A stretch of 17,816 nucleotides of DNA from an uncultured Oscillospiraceae bacterium (GCA_934561335.1 CAKTGD010000013.1:1-17816), one strand, 5' to 3'; counted from the stretch's first letter, positions 7,029 to 16,265 are shown. Translations and numbers: made by a program. Notes: generated by a model from the sequence alone, not told the origin.

Positions 7029-7670
7029 ATGGAGTTTATCAAACAGCATCGCCGCGCCCTCTACATCGCGCTGGCGCTGTGCGCGGCAGCCGCCGTAACA
7101 GGGTTTCTGGCGCGAAGCCGGGAGATGCCGGTTCAGCCAGCCTCCACCGCGCAGCCCACCGTTGAGGTAAAGCCGCCGGTGGTGACGCCGGTAAAGCCCG
7201 ATCTGCCGGTGAAGAAGGCAGAGGAAAAAGAGGAGGAGCCACCGGTGGAGACCGTGAGAGAGCTGCTGCCGCAGGTGGTTTCGCCGCTGGACGGCACAAC
7301 GGTAACGGTGTTCAGCATGTCGGAGCTTTTGTATGACGAGACCATGGCCGACTGGCGCACCCACAATGGGCTGGACATTCAGGCCGCCGAGGGCGACGCA
7401 GTGAAAACCGCGGCGGCAGGCGAGGTCGTATCGGTGACGCGGGACGAGCTGATGGGCACCACCGTATGCATCGCCCACAGCGGCGGCTATGTGACGCGCT
7501 ACAGCAGCTTGCAGGAGAATCCGCCCATCAGTCAGGGCCAGCAGCTGACCGCCGGAGACATTGTGGGCTATGTGGGTACCGCCGCCGCCGAGGCCAGCGT
7601 AGGCCCCCATCTGCATTTTGCCGTGGAGCGGGACGGCGAGCTGATCGACCCCAGGGAATACGTGAAATGA
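7029..7670 (+). CDS. Membrane-anchored M23 peptidase, SpoIIQ-like
   Basis: A 213-residue protein with one N-terminal membrane anchor (about 11-27), a Pro/Lys/Glu-rich linker (about 35-78) and a C-terminal M23 (LytM-type) domain (about 85-213) that would lie outside the membrane. Zinc-ligand and catalytic residues appear intact: His112 and Asp116 in THNGLDIQ, then His194 and His196 in GPHLHFAVERDG. The segment FSMSELLYDETMADWRTHNG preserves the pattern before the first ligand that I associate with clostridial SpoIIQ. SpoIIQ sits in the forespore membrane, pairs with SpoIIIAH and is needed for engulfment. The ATG at 7029 has AAAGGAG 5 nt upstream; a GTG at 7014 is less likely. The M23 domain is certain; the SpoIIQ assignment is a moderate inference, and a general envelope endopeptidase is the alternative. 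Confidence 0.88.
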   Translation: MEFIKQHRRALYIALALCAAAAVTGFLARSREMPVQPASTAQPTVEVKPPVVTPVKPDLPVKKAEEKEEEPPVETVRELLPQVVSPLDGTTVTVFSMSELLYDETMADWRTHNGLDIQAAEGDAVKTAAAGEVVSVTRDELMGTTVCIAHSGGYVTRYSSLQENPPISQGQQLTAGDIVGYVGTAAAEASVGPHLHFAVERDGELIDPREYVK

Positions 7671-7679
7671 CCCCTACAG

Positions 7680-7715
7680 AAAGCAGCCGGTTTTGAAAAA
7701 ATCGGCTGCTTTTTT
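7680..7715 (+). terminator. Intrinsic terminator after the M23 peptidase gene
   Basis: A stem of AAAGCAGCCG (7680-7689) with CGGCTGCTTT (7703-7712), loop about 13 nt, runs into T's to 7715. It lies just past the stop codon, so the peptidase gene forms its own transcription unit. Confidence 0.88.
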
Positions 7716-7790
7716 GCCGGGAGCGGGAACTTTTCACCGCGTCTGTGCGTCACATAGACAGGAAGATCCAAAAAAAGGAGGTTTTTGTCT

Positions 7791-8741
7791 ATGAAGCGCA
7801 TGGTATCTCTCTTGCTGGCGCTGGTGCTGGCACTGGTGCTGGCAGGCTGCGGCGCCAGCAAAGACGCGGCAGGCGGCGCAAGCGCCAGCATGGCTGCCAG
7901 TGAGCCGGAAACCGGCTACTGGAGCAACAACAGCAAATCCGATGACAACTATGACGAAGGCGGTTACGACGCGGATGGAACGCCGGCCGCCAGTGACCCG
8001 GCCAGCCGGCCGGTCAAGATGATCTACAACGGCTACATGGAGATGCAGACGCAGGACTTTGACGCCGCCGCCAGCGGCATTGAAGCCCTTGTCCGCGAGC
8101 TGGGCGGCTATTTCCAGCAGAGCAGCGTATCCAACCGGGGCAGCAGCAGCTATCGTTACGGCAGCTACACCATCCGGATTCCTGCGGCACAGTTTGAAAC
8201 CTTCTTTCAGCGGGCAGGTCAGCTGTGCCATGTGACCTATACCAACACCACGGCAGACGATGTGTCGGAGAACTACTACGACACCGAGGCACGGCTGGAG
8301 ACGGCCCGGATCAAGCTGGAGCGCTTGCAGCAGCTGCTGGCCAAGGCCACCAGCATGGAGGACATCATCACCATCGAAAGCGCCATTTCGGAGACGGAGT
8401 GGGATATCGAAAATCTCAGCGGCACGCTGCGGCACTACGACGCGCTGGTGGATTACGCCACCATCAACGTGGAACTCAGCGAGGTCTATCAGCTGTCCGG
8501 GCAGGATGAGGCCGTCACCACCTTCGGCGGGCGGCTGGGGCAATCCTTTACCAACGGACTGAGGGCCGTGGGCAGCACGCTGGAGGACTTTGCCGTGTGG
8601 CTGGCTTACAGCTGGGTATGGCTGGCGGTGATCGCGGCGGTGATCGTGGTCAGCATCCGCCTCGTCCGCCGCAAGCGCAGCGGGAAAAAGTTTTCGCTGC
8701 GGCGCAAGGGGAAGGAGCAGCCGCCGAAGGCAGAGGAATAA
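7791..8741 (+). CDS. DUF4349-containing lipoprotein
   Basis: A 316-residue secreted lipoprotein. The signal peptide ends in the lipobox LAGC with the lipidated Cys20. A low-complexity Ser/Asp/Gly/Tyr-rich linker (about 25-72) leads into a DUF4349-like region (about 76-255). That region contains YNGYMEMQTQDF, a conserved YGSYTIRIP stretch, and a predicted coiled coil around TEARLETARIKLERLQQLLAKATSMEDIITIESAISETEWDI, cited here by its position at about 167-206. A C-terminal membrane helix (about 268-292) ends in a basic cytoplasmic tail. A protein with both a lipid anchor and a helix would be held at both ends. The ATG at 7791 has AAGGAGG (7775-7781) 9 nt upstream. DUF4349 proteins have no established function; an envelope role is likely. 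Confidence 0.85.
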   Translation: MKRMVSLLLALVLALVLAGCGASKDAAGGASASMAASEPETGYWSNNSKSDDNYDEGGYDADGTPAASDPASRPVKMIYNGYMEMQTQDFDAAASGIEALVRELGGYFQQSSVSNRGSSSYRYGSYTIRIPAAQFETFFQRAGQLCHVTYTNTTADDVSENYYDTEARLETARIKLERLQQLLAKATSMEDIITIESAISETEWDIENLSGTLRHYDALVDYATINVELSEVYQLSGQDEAVTTFGGRLGQSFTNGLRAVGSTLEDFAVWLAYSWVWLAVIAAVIVVSIRLVRRKRSGKKFSLRRKGKEQPPKAEE

Positions 8742-8745
8742 CAAC

Positions 8746-8784
8746 AGAAGATGACCGGCGTTTTTGATGCGCCGGTCATCTTCT
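8746..8784. terminator. Shared terminator between convergent genes
   Basis: A perfect 15-bp stem, AGAAGATGACCGGCG (8746-8760) with CGCCGGTCATCTTCT (8770-8784), followed on the plus strand by TATTTT. On the minus strand the tail is less T-rich (GTTGTTATT). It lies 4 nt past the DUF4349 gene and 12 nt past the end of the convergent ATPase gene, so it probably serves both, more strongly the plus strand. Confidence 0.85.
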
Positions 8785-8796
8785 TATTTTCCGCTT

Positions 8797-11439
<2,643 letters not shown>

Positions 11440-11482
11440 GATGACAACTCCTCCTTTTGACCGGTATTTTACCCGTAAACAC

Positions 11483-11530
11483 AAAAAAGCGAGACATCCA
11501 TGCACAGAAAATACTGCACATGAGTCTCGC
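11483..11530 (-). terminator. Expression-platform terminator of the yybP-ykoY riboswitch
   Basis: On the minus strand GCGAGAC plus CATGTGCAG (11530 to about 11514) pairs with CTGTGCATG plus GTCTCGC (about 11507 to 11489), followed by six T (11488-11483). The left arm includes the conserved 3' strand of the aptamer, so aptamer folding and terminator formation exclude each other. Metal binding would therefore favour read-through into the ATPase gene (an ON switch). Confidence 0.85.
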
Positions 11531-11609
11531 TGTGAAAAGTTAAGCCAGACGCTGCCGCCATGTATGTTGACTTAACTCACGCCCGCAGGCGCGCAACTAC
11601 TCCCCCATG
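11519..11609 (-). ncRNA. yybP-ykoY (manganese) riboswitch aptamer
   Basis: On the minus strand the 5' side reads CATGGGGGAGTAG, matching the conserved GGGGAGUAG of the yybP-ykoY family. The 3' side reads AGCGAGACTCATG, matching the conserved GCAAGACC-type strand. CATGGG (11609-11604) pairs with CTCATG (11524-11519) as P1. Between them are a hairpin closed by GCGCC/GGCGT and a long helix closed by GTTAAG/CTTAAC that contains the characteristic AACATAC segment. The family senses Mn2+ and controls Mn2+ exporters, TerC proteins and P-type ATPases, which fits the gene downstream. Assigned by eye; a covariance-model search was not possible. Confidence 0.88.
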
Positions 11610-11638
11610 AAAAACATAGGATATTCACTTCGACCGAC

Positions 11639-11667
11639 AGTATAGCAAAGCGCCGCGGGAAATGCAA
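11639..11667 (-). promoter_or_regulatory. Promoter of the riboswitch-ATPase transcript
   Basis: On the minus strand a -35-like TTGCAT (11667-11662) is 17 nt from -10 TATACT (11644-11639). The predicted start near 11632 is about 23 nt before the aptamer P1 stem, as expected for a riboswitch leader. Confidence 0.65.
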
Positions 11668-11729
11668 GCACTTTTCAGCGCACAGGCAGAAGTTTTACAG
11701 ATTCTTCACAAAATGAGTGCGATACGCAG

Positions 11730-11756
11730 ACGGGGAGGCATAGCCTCCCCGTTTTT
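11730..11756 (+). terminator. Strong terminator-like hairpin oriented rightward, no plus-strand gene before it
   Basis: A perfect 10-bp stem, ACGGGGAGGC (11730-11739) with GCCTCCCCGT (11743-11752), loop ATA, is followed by a run of five T. The T run is on the plus strand. The minus-strand transcript from the AAA+ gene would also form the stem but without a U tract. It may stop antisense transcription toward the AAA+ gene or end an unseen small RNA. Confidence 0.65.
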
Positions 11757-11764
11757 CGGCTGTC

Positions 11765-11786
11765 AAAAGGCGGGATATCGCCCGCT
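11765..11786 (-). terminator. Weak terminator after the AAA+ ATPase gene
   Basis: On the minus strand GCGGG (11785-11781) and CCCGC (11774-11770) enclose CGATAT and are followed by C and TTTT (11768-11765). It lies 14 nt after the AAA+ stop codon. The stem is short; together with the hairpin at 11730-11752 it probably ends the leftward operon. Confidence 0.5.
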
Positions 11787-11799
11787 AAGGCCCGGTCTT

Positions 11800-12840
11800 T
11801 TATTCGTCCAGCTTGCCGCGGGCATGGAGCACATCGTCCGCCGTCAGCGCCATCAGGTCGTCCCGGGTGACGTTTTCCATTTTGGCAAGGCGGTTATTCT
11901 GGGCCACCAGAATATGCTCGAAAATATTCCGCACGCCGCGGGCGTTGCCGAAGCTGTCGCCGGCGGCGCTCTCCTCGGCGATATAGTCCCGCACCAGCGG
12001 CTCGGCCTCCGGCGTCAGCACATAGCCCTTGCCGCAGCGCATCTTGAAGATGGCCATCATCTCGTCCACCGTGTAGTCGGGGAAGAGCAAAAAGCGGTTG
12101 AAGCGGCTCTCAAGGCCGGGATTGGAGTGGATGAACTTCTCCATCAGGTCGGTATAGCCCGCCACGATCACCACCAGATCGTCCCGGTGATCCTCCATGG
12201 CCTTGAGCACGGTGTCAATGGCCTCCTGACCGAAGTCGTTCTCCGACTTGCCGTTGAGAGCATAGGCCTCGTCGATGAAGAGTACGCCGCCCATCGCCTT
12301 TTCAATGACCTTCTGGGTTTTCAGCGCCGTTTGCCCCACATAGCCGGCCACAAGGCCGCTGCGGTCCACCTCCACCAGCTGGCCTTTGGACAGAATGCCG
12401 AGGCTGCGGTAGATCCGGGCCATCATGCGGGCCATCATGGTTTTGCCGGTGCCGGGGTTGCCGGTGAACACCATATGGAGCGACATGTCGGTGGTGGGCA
12501 GATCATGCTCGCGGCGCAGCTTGTAGACCTGCACCATATTGATGAGACTGCGCACCTCCTCCTTGATCACGTCAAGGCCGATGTAGGTATCCAGCTCGTT
12601 AAGCAGATCCTCCAGCTTTTCCGGCGGCGGCAGCGTCTCCTGAGGCTCCGCCTCCTTCTGGCCGGTGGATACGGCGGTCTTTTTCTCCGCGCCGCCGTCC
12701 GACGGCGTCTGCGGCGCGGCAGGCTTCTGCGGCGCGGCAGGCGCGCCCCAGAAGTCGCTGTTCATCCGCTTCATGCTGCTTTCCGTCATGGAGCGGATCA
12801 CATCCAGCTGCTGCAAAATGATCTTATCTTTTTTATCCAT
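11800..12840 (-). CDS. AAA+ ATPase of the CbbX/CfxQ-SpoVK family
   Basis: A 346-residue cytoplasmic AAA+ protein. A short N-terminal helix (1-25) and a Pro/Ala/Glu-rich linker (about 32-75) precede one AAA+ module. Walker A is GNPGTGKT (127-134), Walker B is VLFIDEAYAL (186-195) with catalytic Glu191, the pore-loop region near 165-169 reads GYVGQ, and SRF after NPGLE contains the likely arginine finger. CbbX remodels inhibited Rubisco and SpoVK acts in spore maturation; the family has other unassigned members. No Rubisco gene is visible, so I do not call it CbbX. AGGAGG 8 nt before the ATG supports the start. It follows the EetB-like gene by 70 nt with no clear promoter or terminator between, so it is probably the last gene of that operon. 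Confidence 0.9.
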   Translation of the reverse strand: MDKKDKIILQQLDVIRSMTESSMKRMNSDFWGAPAAPQKPAAPQTPSDGGAEKKTAVSTGQKEAEPQETLPPPEKLEDLLNELDTYIGLDVIKEEVRSLINMVQVYKLRREHDLPTTDMSLHMVFTGNPGTGKTMMARMMARIYRSLGILSKGQLVEVDRSGLVAGYVGQTALKTQKVIEKAMGGVLFIDEAYALNGKSENDFGQEAIDTVLKAMEDHRDDLVVIVAGYTDLMEKFIHSNPGLESRFNRFLLFPDYTVDEMMAIFKMRCGKGYVLTPEAEPLVRDYIAEESAAGDSFGNARGVRNIFEHILVAQNNRLAKMENVTRDDLMALTADDVLHARGKLDE

Positions 12841-12910
12841 TATAGCTTCCTCCTGACAGGGAGTAAATTAGGCGGGCCGATGTGGGCCGTATGGTAAAAT
12901 ACGCCGTCTT

Positions 12911-13441
12911 TTATTTTGACAGCCTGACATGGGCCATAGCCCGGAAGAGCAGCGCCGACACGAAGCCTGTCAGCGTTCCGGTAACAAGGGATATCGCCAG
13001 CAGGAAGGGCAGATAGCCCAGCACCATGGTATTGCCCAGCGTGATGACCGCCGCCGCCATCTGCCCCAGATTGTGGGCCGCCGCGCCGCCGATGGACACG
13101 CCGTAGATGCTCAGCCGGCGGCTGCGCTTTAAACCGATCATGGTCACCATAGCGGTCAGCCCGCCCAGCAGGGAGAACAGCAGCGCCGAGGCATTGCCCG
13201 CAAAGAGGCTGCCCAGACAGCACCGGGCCAGCAGGATCACCAGCGCAGGCGCGGCCCCCAGCTCATACAGGGCGAACACGGTGACAATATTGGCCAATCC
13301 CAGCTTGACGCCGGGCAAGGGGATCACCAGCGACACGGGAAAGAGGTTCTCCAGCGTGCTCAATCCCAGCGCCAGCGCCGTGAGCACGGCGCACAGGGCC
13401 AGATTTTTCGTCGTCCATTGCATCTTTTTCACGGCGCTCAC
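12911..13441 (-). CDS. Gx transporter family (heptaprenyl diphosphate synthase component I) membrane protein, EetB-like
   Basis: A 176-residue integral membrane protein with about five or six hydrophobic helices between residues 14 and 170. The segment LPGVKLGLANIVTVFAL (about 42-58) is typical of the family annotated as Gx transporter or heptaprenyl diphosphate synthase subunit I. The same family contains EetB of the Listeria extracellular electron transfer locus. The GTG at 13441 overlaps the upstream stop as GTGA. GTG at 13432 (with GGTGA just upstream) and ATG at 13423 are alternative starts that change only the first few residues. Its place directly after the EetA-like gene and ApbE supports a role with them. 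The biochemical function of EetB is not settled. Family call firm, pathway role inferred. Confidence 0.85.
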   Translation of the reverse strand: MSAVKKMQWTTKNLALCAVLTALALGLSTLENLFPVSLVIPLPGVKLGLANIVTVFALYELGAAPALVILLARCCLGSLFAGNASALLFSLLGGLTAMVTMIGLKRSRRLSIYGVSIGGAAAHNLGQMAAAVITLGNTMVLGYLPFLLAISLVTGTLTGFVSALLFRAMAHVRLSK

Positions 13442-13842
13442 CCCACGATCACGTCAGGGGCGCCGCTTTGAACGCCGCCCTCCAGATACACCACCACCTG
13501 CGCAGGAAGGCAGACGATGGACTGGCCGACGCGGCGGATGCGCCCGGTGTGAACGCAGTCCTGTCCGGGACAGTCGCTGCTGGCGATCCACACGCTTTCC
13601 CCGTCGGAGGCGACGTGGAGGGTATAGCCGCCGTTGGAAACGGTGGTCTGCGTAAAGCGGTCCAGCCGAACACGCTCCGTCTGTTGGCCATCCACGGAGA
13701 TAACCACCGTCAGGCCGCCGCTATTCACCTTGGGCAGGTAGAACCACAGCGCCGCCGCAACAGCCAGCAGCGCCACAATAAGCGCCGCCACGGCGTCATA
13801 ACGGTTCCATTTCAGTTCAGGCTGCGAGGCACTGGTAGTCAT
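13438..13842 (-). CDS. NusG domain II-containing membrane protein, EetA-like
   Basis: A 134-residue protein with one N-terminal membrane helix (about 16-36) and a C-terminal NusG domain II (about 42-134) predicted to be extracytoplasmic. The family motif SSDCPGQDCVHTG (88-100) and the later SIVCLP (108-113) place Cys91, Cys96 and Cys111. Despite the name, this is not a transcription factor: stand-alone NusG_II proteins include EetA of the Listeria extracellular electron transfer locus. The ATG at 13842 is chosen because GGAGGG lies 8 nt upstream. It overlaps the end of apbE by 26 nt, and its own stop overlaps the next gene, so the three are translationally coupled. A longer in-frame start at 13905 would run deeper into apbE and lacks support. 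Confidence 0.87.
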   Translation of the reverse strand: MTTSASQPELKWNRYDAVAALIVALLAVAAALWFYLPKVNSGGLTVVISVDGQQTERVRLDRFTQTTVSNGGYTLHVASDGESVWIASSDCPGQDCVHTGRIRRVGQSIVCLPAQVVVYLEGGVQSGAPDVIVG

Positions 13843-14848
13843 AGCCGCTTCCCTCCGTTTGATTGAAGCAATCCGACAGGCCGGGCGTGTAGAGCACGCG
13901 GCCATCTTCCGTCACCAGCACCATGTCGAAGCTTCCCTGCTGCCGCCAGAAATCCACGGCAGCCGTCTCGCCCATCACATACAGGGCGGTGGAATAGGCG
14001 TCGGCCATGGCGCCGGTGCCGCCGCTATCGCGGCGGGTCACGATGGAGACGCTTAAAAGGCCGCGATCCACCGGATAGCCGGTGGCGGGGTCAATGATAT
14101 GCTGGTACACCGTGCCGTCCGGGGCAGTGAAGTTGCGCTGATAGCCGCCGGAGGTCACCACAAAGGCGTCCGTCAGGCGCAGCGTACAGGCGTAATTCCC
14201 GGTATTCCGGGGATCCTGAATGGCCACGTTCCACAGATTACCCTCGGCGGTGACACCGTGGACGTAGACATTGCCGCCAAGGCTCACAAAGCCGCCGGAG
14301 AGGCCGCTTTCGGAAAACAGCTCCGCCGTCTTGTCGGAGGCATAGCCCTTGCCGATGCCGCCCAGATCGATGGCGCAGCCCTCGTCCAGCGCGGCGGTAT
14401 CGCCGTCCAGATGGACGTGGCGAAAGCCCACCTGCGGCAGCAGCGCGTCGATCTCCGCCTGGGAGGGAACGCGGGGCGCGTCCGTTGTGATGCCCCACAG
14501 GGATACCAGCGGCGCGACGGTTACATCAAAGGCGCCGCCGGTCTTTTCGCTGTAGTCCAGCGCCGCACGCAGCAGCGCCGCCGTATCCTCGCTCAGATGG
14601 GCGCTGCCGCCGGCGTTCAGGCGGGATACGTCGCTGTCTTCGATGGTGCGGCTCAGCTTCTGCTCCAGAGCGTTGATCTGGGCGGAGCACGCTTGCAGCA
14701 CCTCTGCGCCGCCATCGCCGATGGCCGCCAGCGACATATAGGTATCCATGGCAAAGATATCCAGCGTTTCGGTTCTGGGTGCGCCGCAGCCCATCAGCGG
14801 CAGGGCCAGCGCCAGCGCCAGCGCAAGGCAGATCAGGCGCTTTTTCAT
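13817..14848 (-). CDS. apbE: FAD:protein FMN transferase (ApbE), lipoprotein form
   Basis: Transfers FMN from FAD onto a Thr/Ser of extracytoplasmic target proteins. It has 343 residues. The signal peptide ends in the lipobox LMGC with lipidated Cys21, so the enzyme acts outside the membrane. Seen are FAMDTYMSL (32-40), the flavin-binding DLGGIGKGYASDKT (161-174), SLGGNVYV (189-196), TSGGY (232-236), HIIDPATGYP (250-259) and the Mg2+-site region ADAYSTAL (282-289). The ATG at 14848 overlaps the recR stop as ATGA. An AGGAG ends only 2 nt before the ATG, so the further GGAAGG may serve instead. Lipoprotein ApbE with EetA- and EetB-like partners parallels Listeria FmnB. No FMN-binding target domain is encoded in this window. 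Confidence 0.94.
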   Translation of the reverse strand: MKKRLICLALALALALPLMGCGAPRTETLDIFAMDTYMSLAAIGDGGAEVLQACSAQINALEQKLSRTIEDSDVSRLNAGGSAHLSEDTAALLRAALDYSEKTGGAFDVTVAPLVSLWGITTDAPRVPSQAEIDALLPQVGFRHVHLDGDTAALDEGCAIDLGGIGKGYASDKTAELFSESGLSGGFVSLGGNVYVHGVTAEGNLWNVAIQDPRNTGNYACTLRLTDAFVVTSGGYQRNFTAPDGTVYQHIIDPATGYPVDRGLLSVSIVTRRDSGGTGAMADAYSTALYVMGETAAVDFWRQQGSFDMVLVTEDGRVLYTPGLSDCFNQTEGSGYDYQCLAA

Positions 14849-15444
14849 AGCTCCTGCCGCCCTTCCAGCGCCCGCATCAGCGTGGCGTCGTCGGCAAATT
14901 CCAGATGGCCGCCCACCGGAATACCGTAGGCAAGGCGGGTCACCTTGACGCCGAAGGGCTTCAAAAGCCGGGCGATGTACAGTGCCGTGGCCTCCCCCTC
15001 GGTATCGGGGTTGGTGGCCATGATCACCTCGCTGACTCCGCCCTTTGCCACCCGGTCCAGCAGGGGTTTGATCTGAAGATCGTCAGGCCCCACATGGTTC
15101 ATGGGGGACAGCACGCCGTGGAGCACATGGTAATGGCCGCCAAACTCGCGGCTGCGCTCGATAGCCAGCACATCCCGCGGATCGGCCACCACGCAGATCA
15201 CCGTCTCGTCCCGGCGGGGATCGGCGCAGATGGGGCACAGGCCGCCCGCCGTCAGGTTGCAGCATACAGGGCACAGCGTCACGCTGCGCTTGGCGTCCAC
15301 AATGGCGTCAGCAAAGGCCTGCGCCTCGTCCATGGGCAGGTTCAGCACATGGAAGGCCAGACGCTGGGCAGATTTACCGCCGATGCCCGGCAGGCGGGCA
15401 AACTGTTCCACCAGCTTTTCAAGCGGTGCGGGGAAAAATTCCAT
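14845..15444 (-). CDS. recR: Recombination protein RecR
   Basis: A 199-residue DNA repair protein that works with RecO (and RecF) to load RecA onto gapped DNA and forms a tetrameric clamp. Order of domains: N-terminal helix-hairpin-helix with LPGIGGKSAQRLAFH (18-32), a four-Cys zinc finger (Cys58, Cys61, Cys70, Cys73), a Toprim domain (about 80-175) with VADPRDVLAIE and ATNPDTEGEATALYI, and a C-terminal LAYGIPVGGHLEFAD that carries the Walker-B-like end. The length is standard. The ribosome binding site GAGAGGT lies inside the last codons of rpe, only 4 nt upstream, and the stop overlaps apbE. recR is more commonly found after dnaX and ybaB; neither is here. Confidence 0.97.
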   Translation of the reverse strand: MEFFPAPLEKLVEQFARLPGIGGKSAQRLAFHVLNLPMDEAQAFADAIVDAKRSVTLCPVCCNLTAGGLCPICADPRRDETVICVVADPRDVLAIERSREFGGHYHVLHGVLSPMNHVGPDDLQIKPLLDRVAKGGVSEVIMATNPDTEGEATALYIARLLKPFGVKVTRLAYGIPVGGHLEFADDATLMRALEGRQEL

Positions 15445-15448
15445 GGGA

Positions 15449-16093
15449 TCAACCTCTCAATTCCCGGATACGGCCGGGGATATCCGCCGCCTTATATACG
15501 GCGCTGCCGGCCACCAGCACGTTGGCCCCGGCATGGATGCACGGATGGCAGGTATTGGCGTCCACGCCGCCGTCCACCTCCAGCTCGCAGGCGGGATTCA
15601 TAGCGTCGATATAGCCGCGGATGGCCTGCACCTTGGGCATCATGTCGGCCATGAACTTCTGGCCGCCGAAGCCCGGCTCCACGGTCATCACCAGAATGAT
15701 ATCGCATCGGTCGATAAAGGGCAGCACGGCGCTGGCCGGGGTCTTGGGCTTGACCACCACGCCGGCCTTTTTCCCCTTGGCATGGATCTTATCCAGCGCG
15801 GCGAGAATATTTTCCTCGCTGTCCGCCTCCACATGGCAGGTGACGATATCCGCGCCGGCATCGCAGAACTGATCCACATAGCGGACAGGCTGCTCGATCA
15901 TCAGGTGGACATCCAGCGGCAGAGCGGTGGTGGGGCGAATGGACTTGACCACCGGGATACCGATGGAGATATTGGGCACGAACATGCCGTCCATCACGTC
16001 TACATGGACGTAATCGGCGGTGGAGATTTTCTCAATATCCCGCTGGAGGTTGGCGAAATCCGCCGAGAGAATAGAGGGGGCGATCTTGATCAT
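15449..16093 (-). CDS. rpe: Ribulose-phosphate 3-epimerase
   Basis: Interconverts ribulose 5-phosphate and xylulose 5-phosphate in the pentose phosphate pathway, in the cytoplasm. The protein is a 214-residue (beta/alpha)8 barrel of normal length. Marks are APSILSADF (5-13), HVDVMDGMFVPN (30-41) with metal ligand His30 and Asp32, VHLM with His63, MTVEPGFGGQKF (136-147), EVDGGV (172-177) with Asp174, and the phosphate-binding VAGSAVY (194-200). I chose the ATG at 16093 because AAAGGAG lies 7 nt upstream and the conserved N terminus begins there. The frame stays open to 16456, but that extension is leader and promoter DNA. It is the first gene of the leftward operon. Confidence 0.97.
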   Translation of the reverse strand: MIKIAPSILSADFANLQRDIEKISTADYVHVDVMDGMFVPNISIGIPVVKSIRPTTALPLDVHLMIEQPVRYVDQFCDAGADIVTCHVEADSEENILAALDKIHAKGKKAGVVVKPKTPASAVLPFIDRCDIILVMTVEPGFGGQKFMADMMPKVQAIRGYIDAMNPACELEVDGGVDANTCHPCIHAGANVLVAGSAVYKAADIPGRIRELRG

Positions 16094-16265
16094 GATGGAG
16101 CTCCTTTCACCGCACCGATCACAGCGGCGCGGCATATGATGCACTAAGCGGCCCACAGCCCGTGCTGTTCCGCGCAGCGCTTCCCTGCCCTGCCCGGGCG
16201 GACGCCGCTTTTCAGATAGGGGGTCGGCGGGCGTTATCCCGCCGGCTCCCAATGTGTGCTTTAAC
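16094..16265 (-). promoter_or_regulatory. Long G+C-rich leader of the rpe operon
   Basis: About 170 nt of untranslated leader. On the minus strand it forms a 7-bp hairpin CGGCGGG/CCCGCCG with a 6-nt loop near 16224-16243, then a larger stem AAGCGGC/GCCGCTT closing roughly 70 nt (about 16145-16214) with inner pairing GCCCG/CGGGC. No T run follows the stems, and I see no known riboswitch or T-box motif. It may only be a structured leader, but a regulatory RNA cannot be excluded by eye. Confidence 0.4.

Noticed and set aside
11662..12897. Plus-strand open frame opposite the AAA+ ATPase gene
   Set aside because: Antisense to a gene with intact Walker motifs, and it runs across the strong rightward terminator at 11730-11756.
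12841..12910. Separate promoter or terminator between the EetB-like gene and the AAA+ gene
   Set aside because: There is only a 5-bp hairpin (CGTAT/ATACG) without a T run, and no -35/-10 pair I would defend.
16094..16265. rpe leader as 6S RNA or SRP RNA
   Set aside because: I compared it with the conserved SRP loop sequence and the 6S open-bubble hairpin and found no convincing match.
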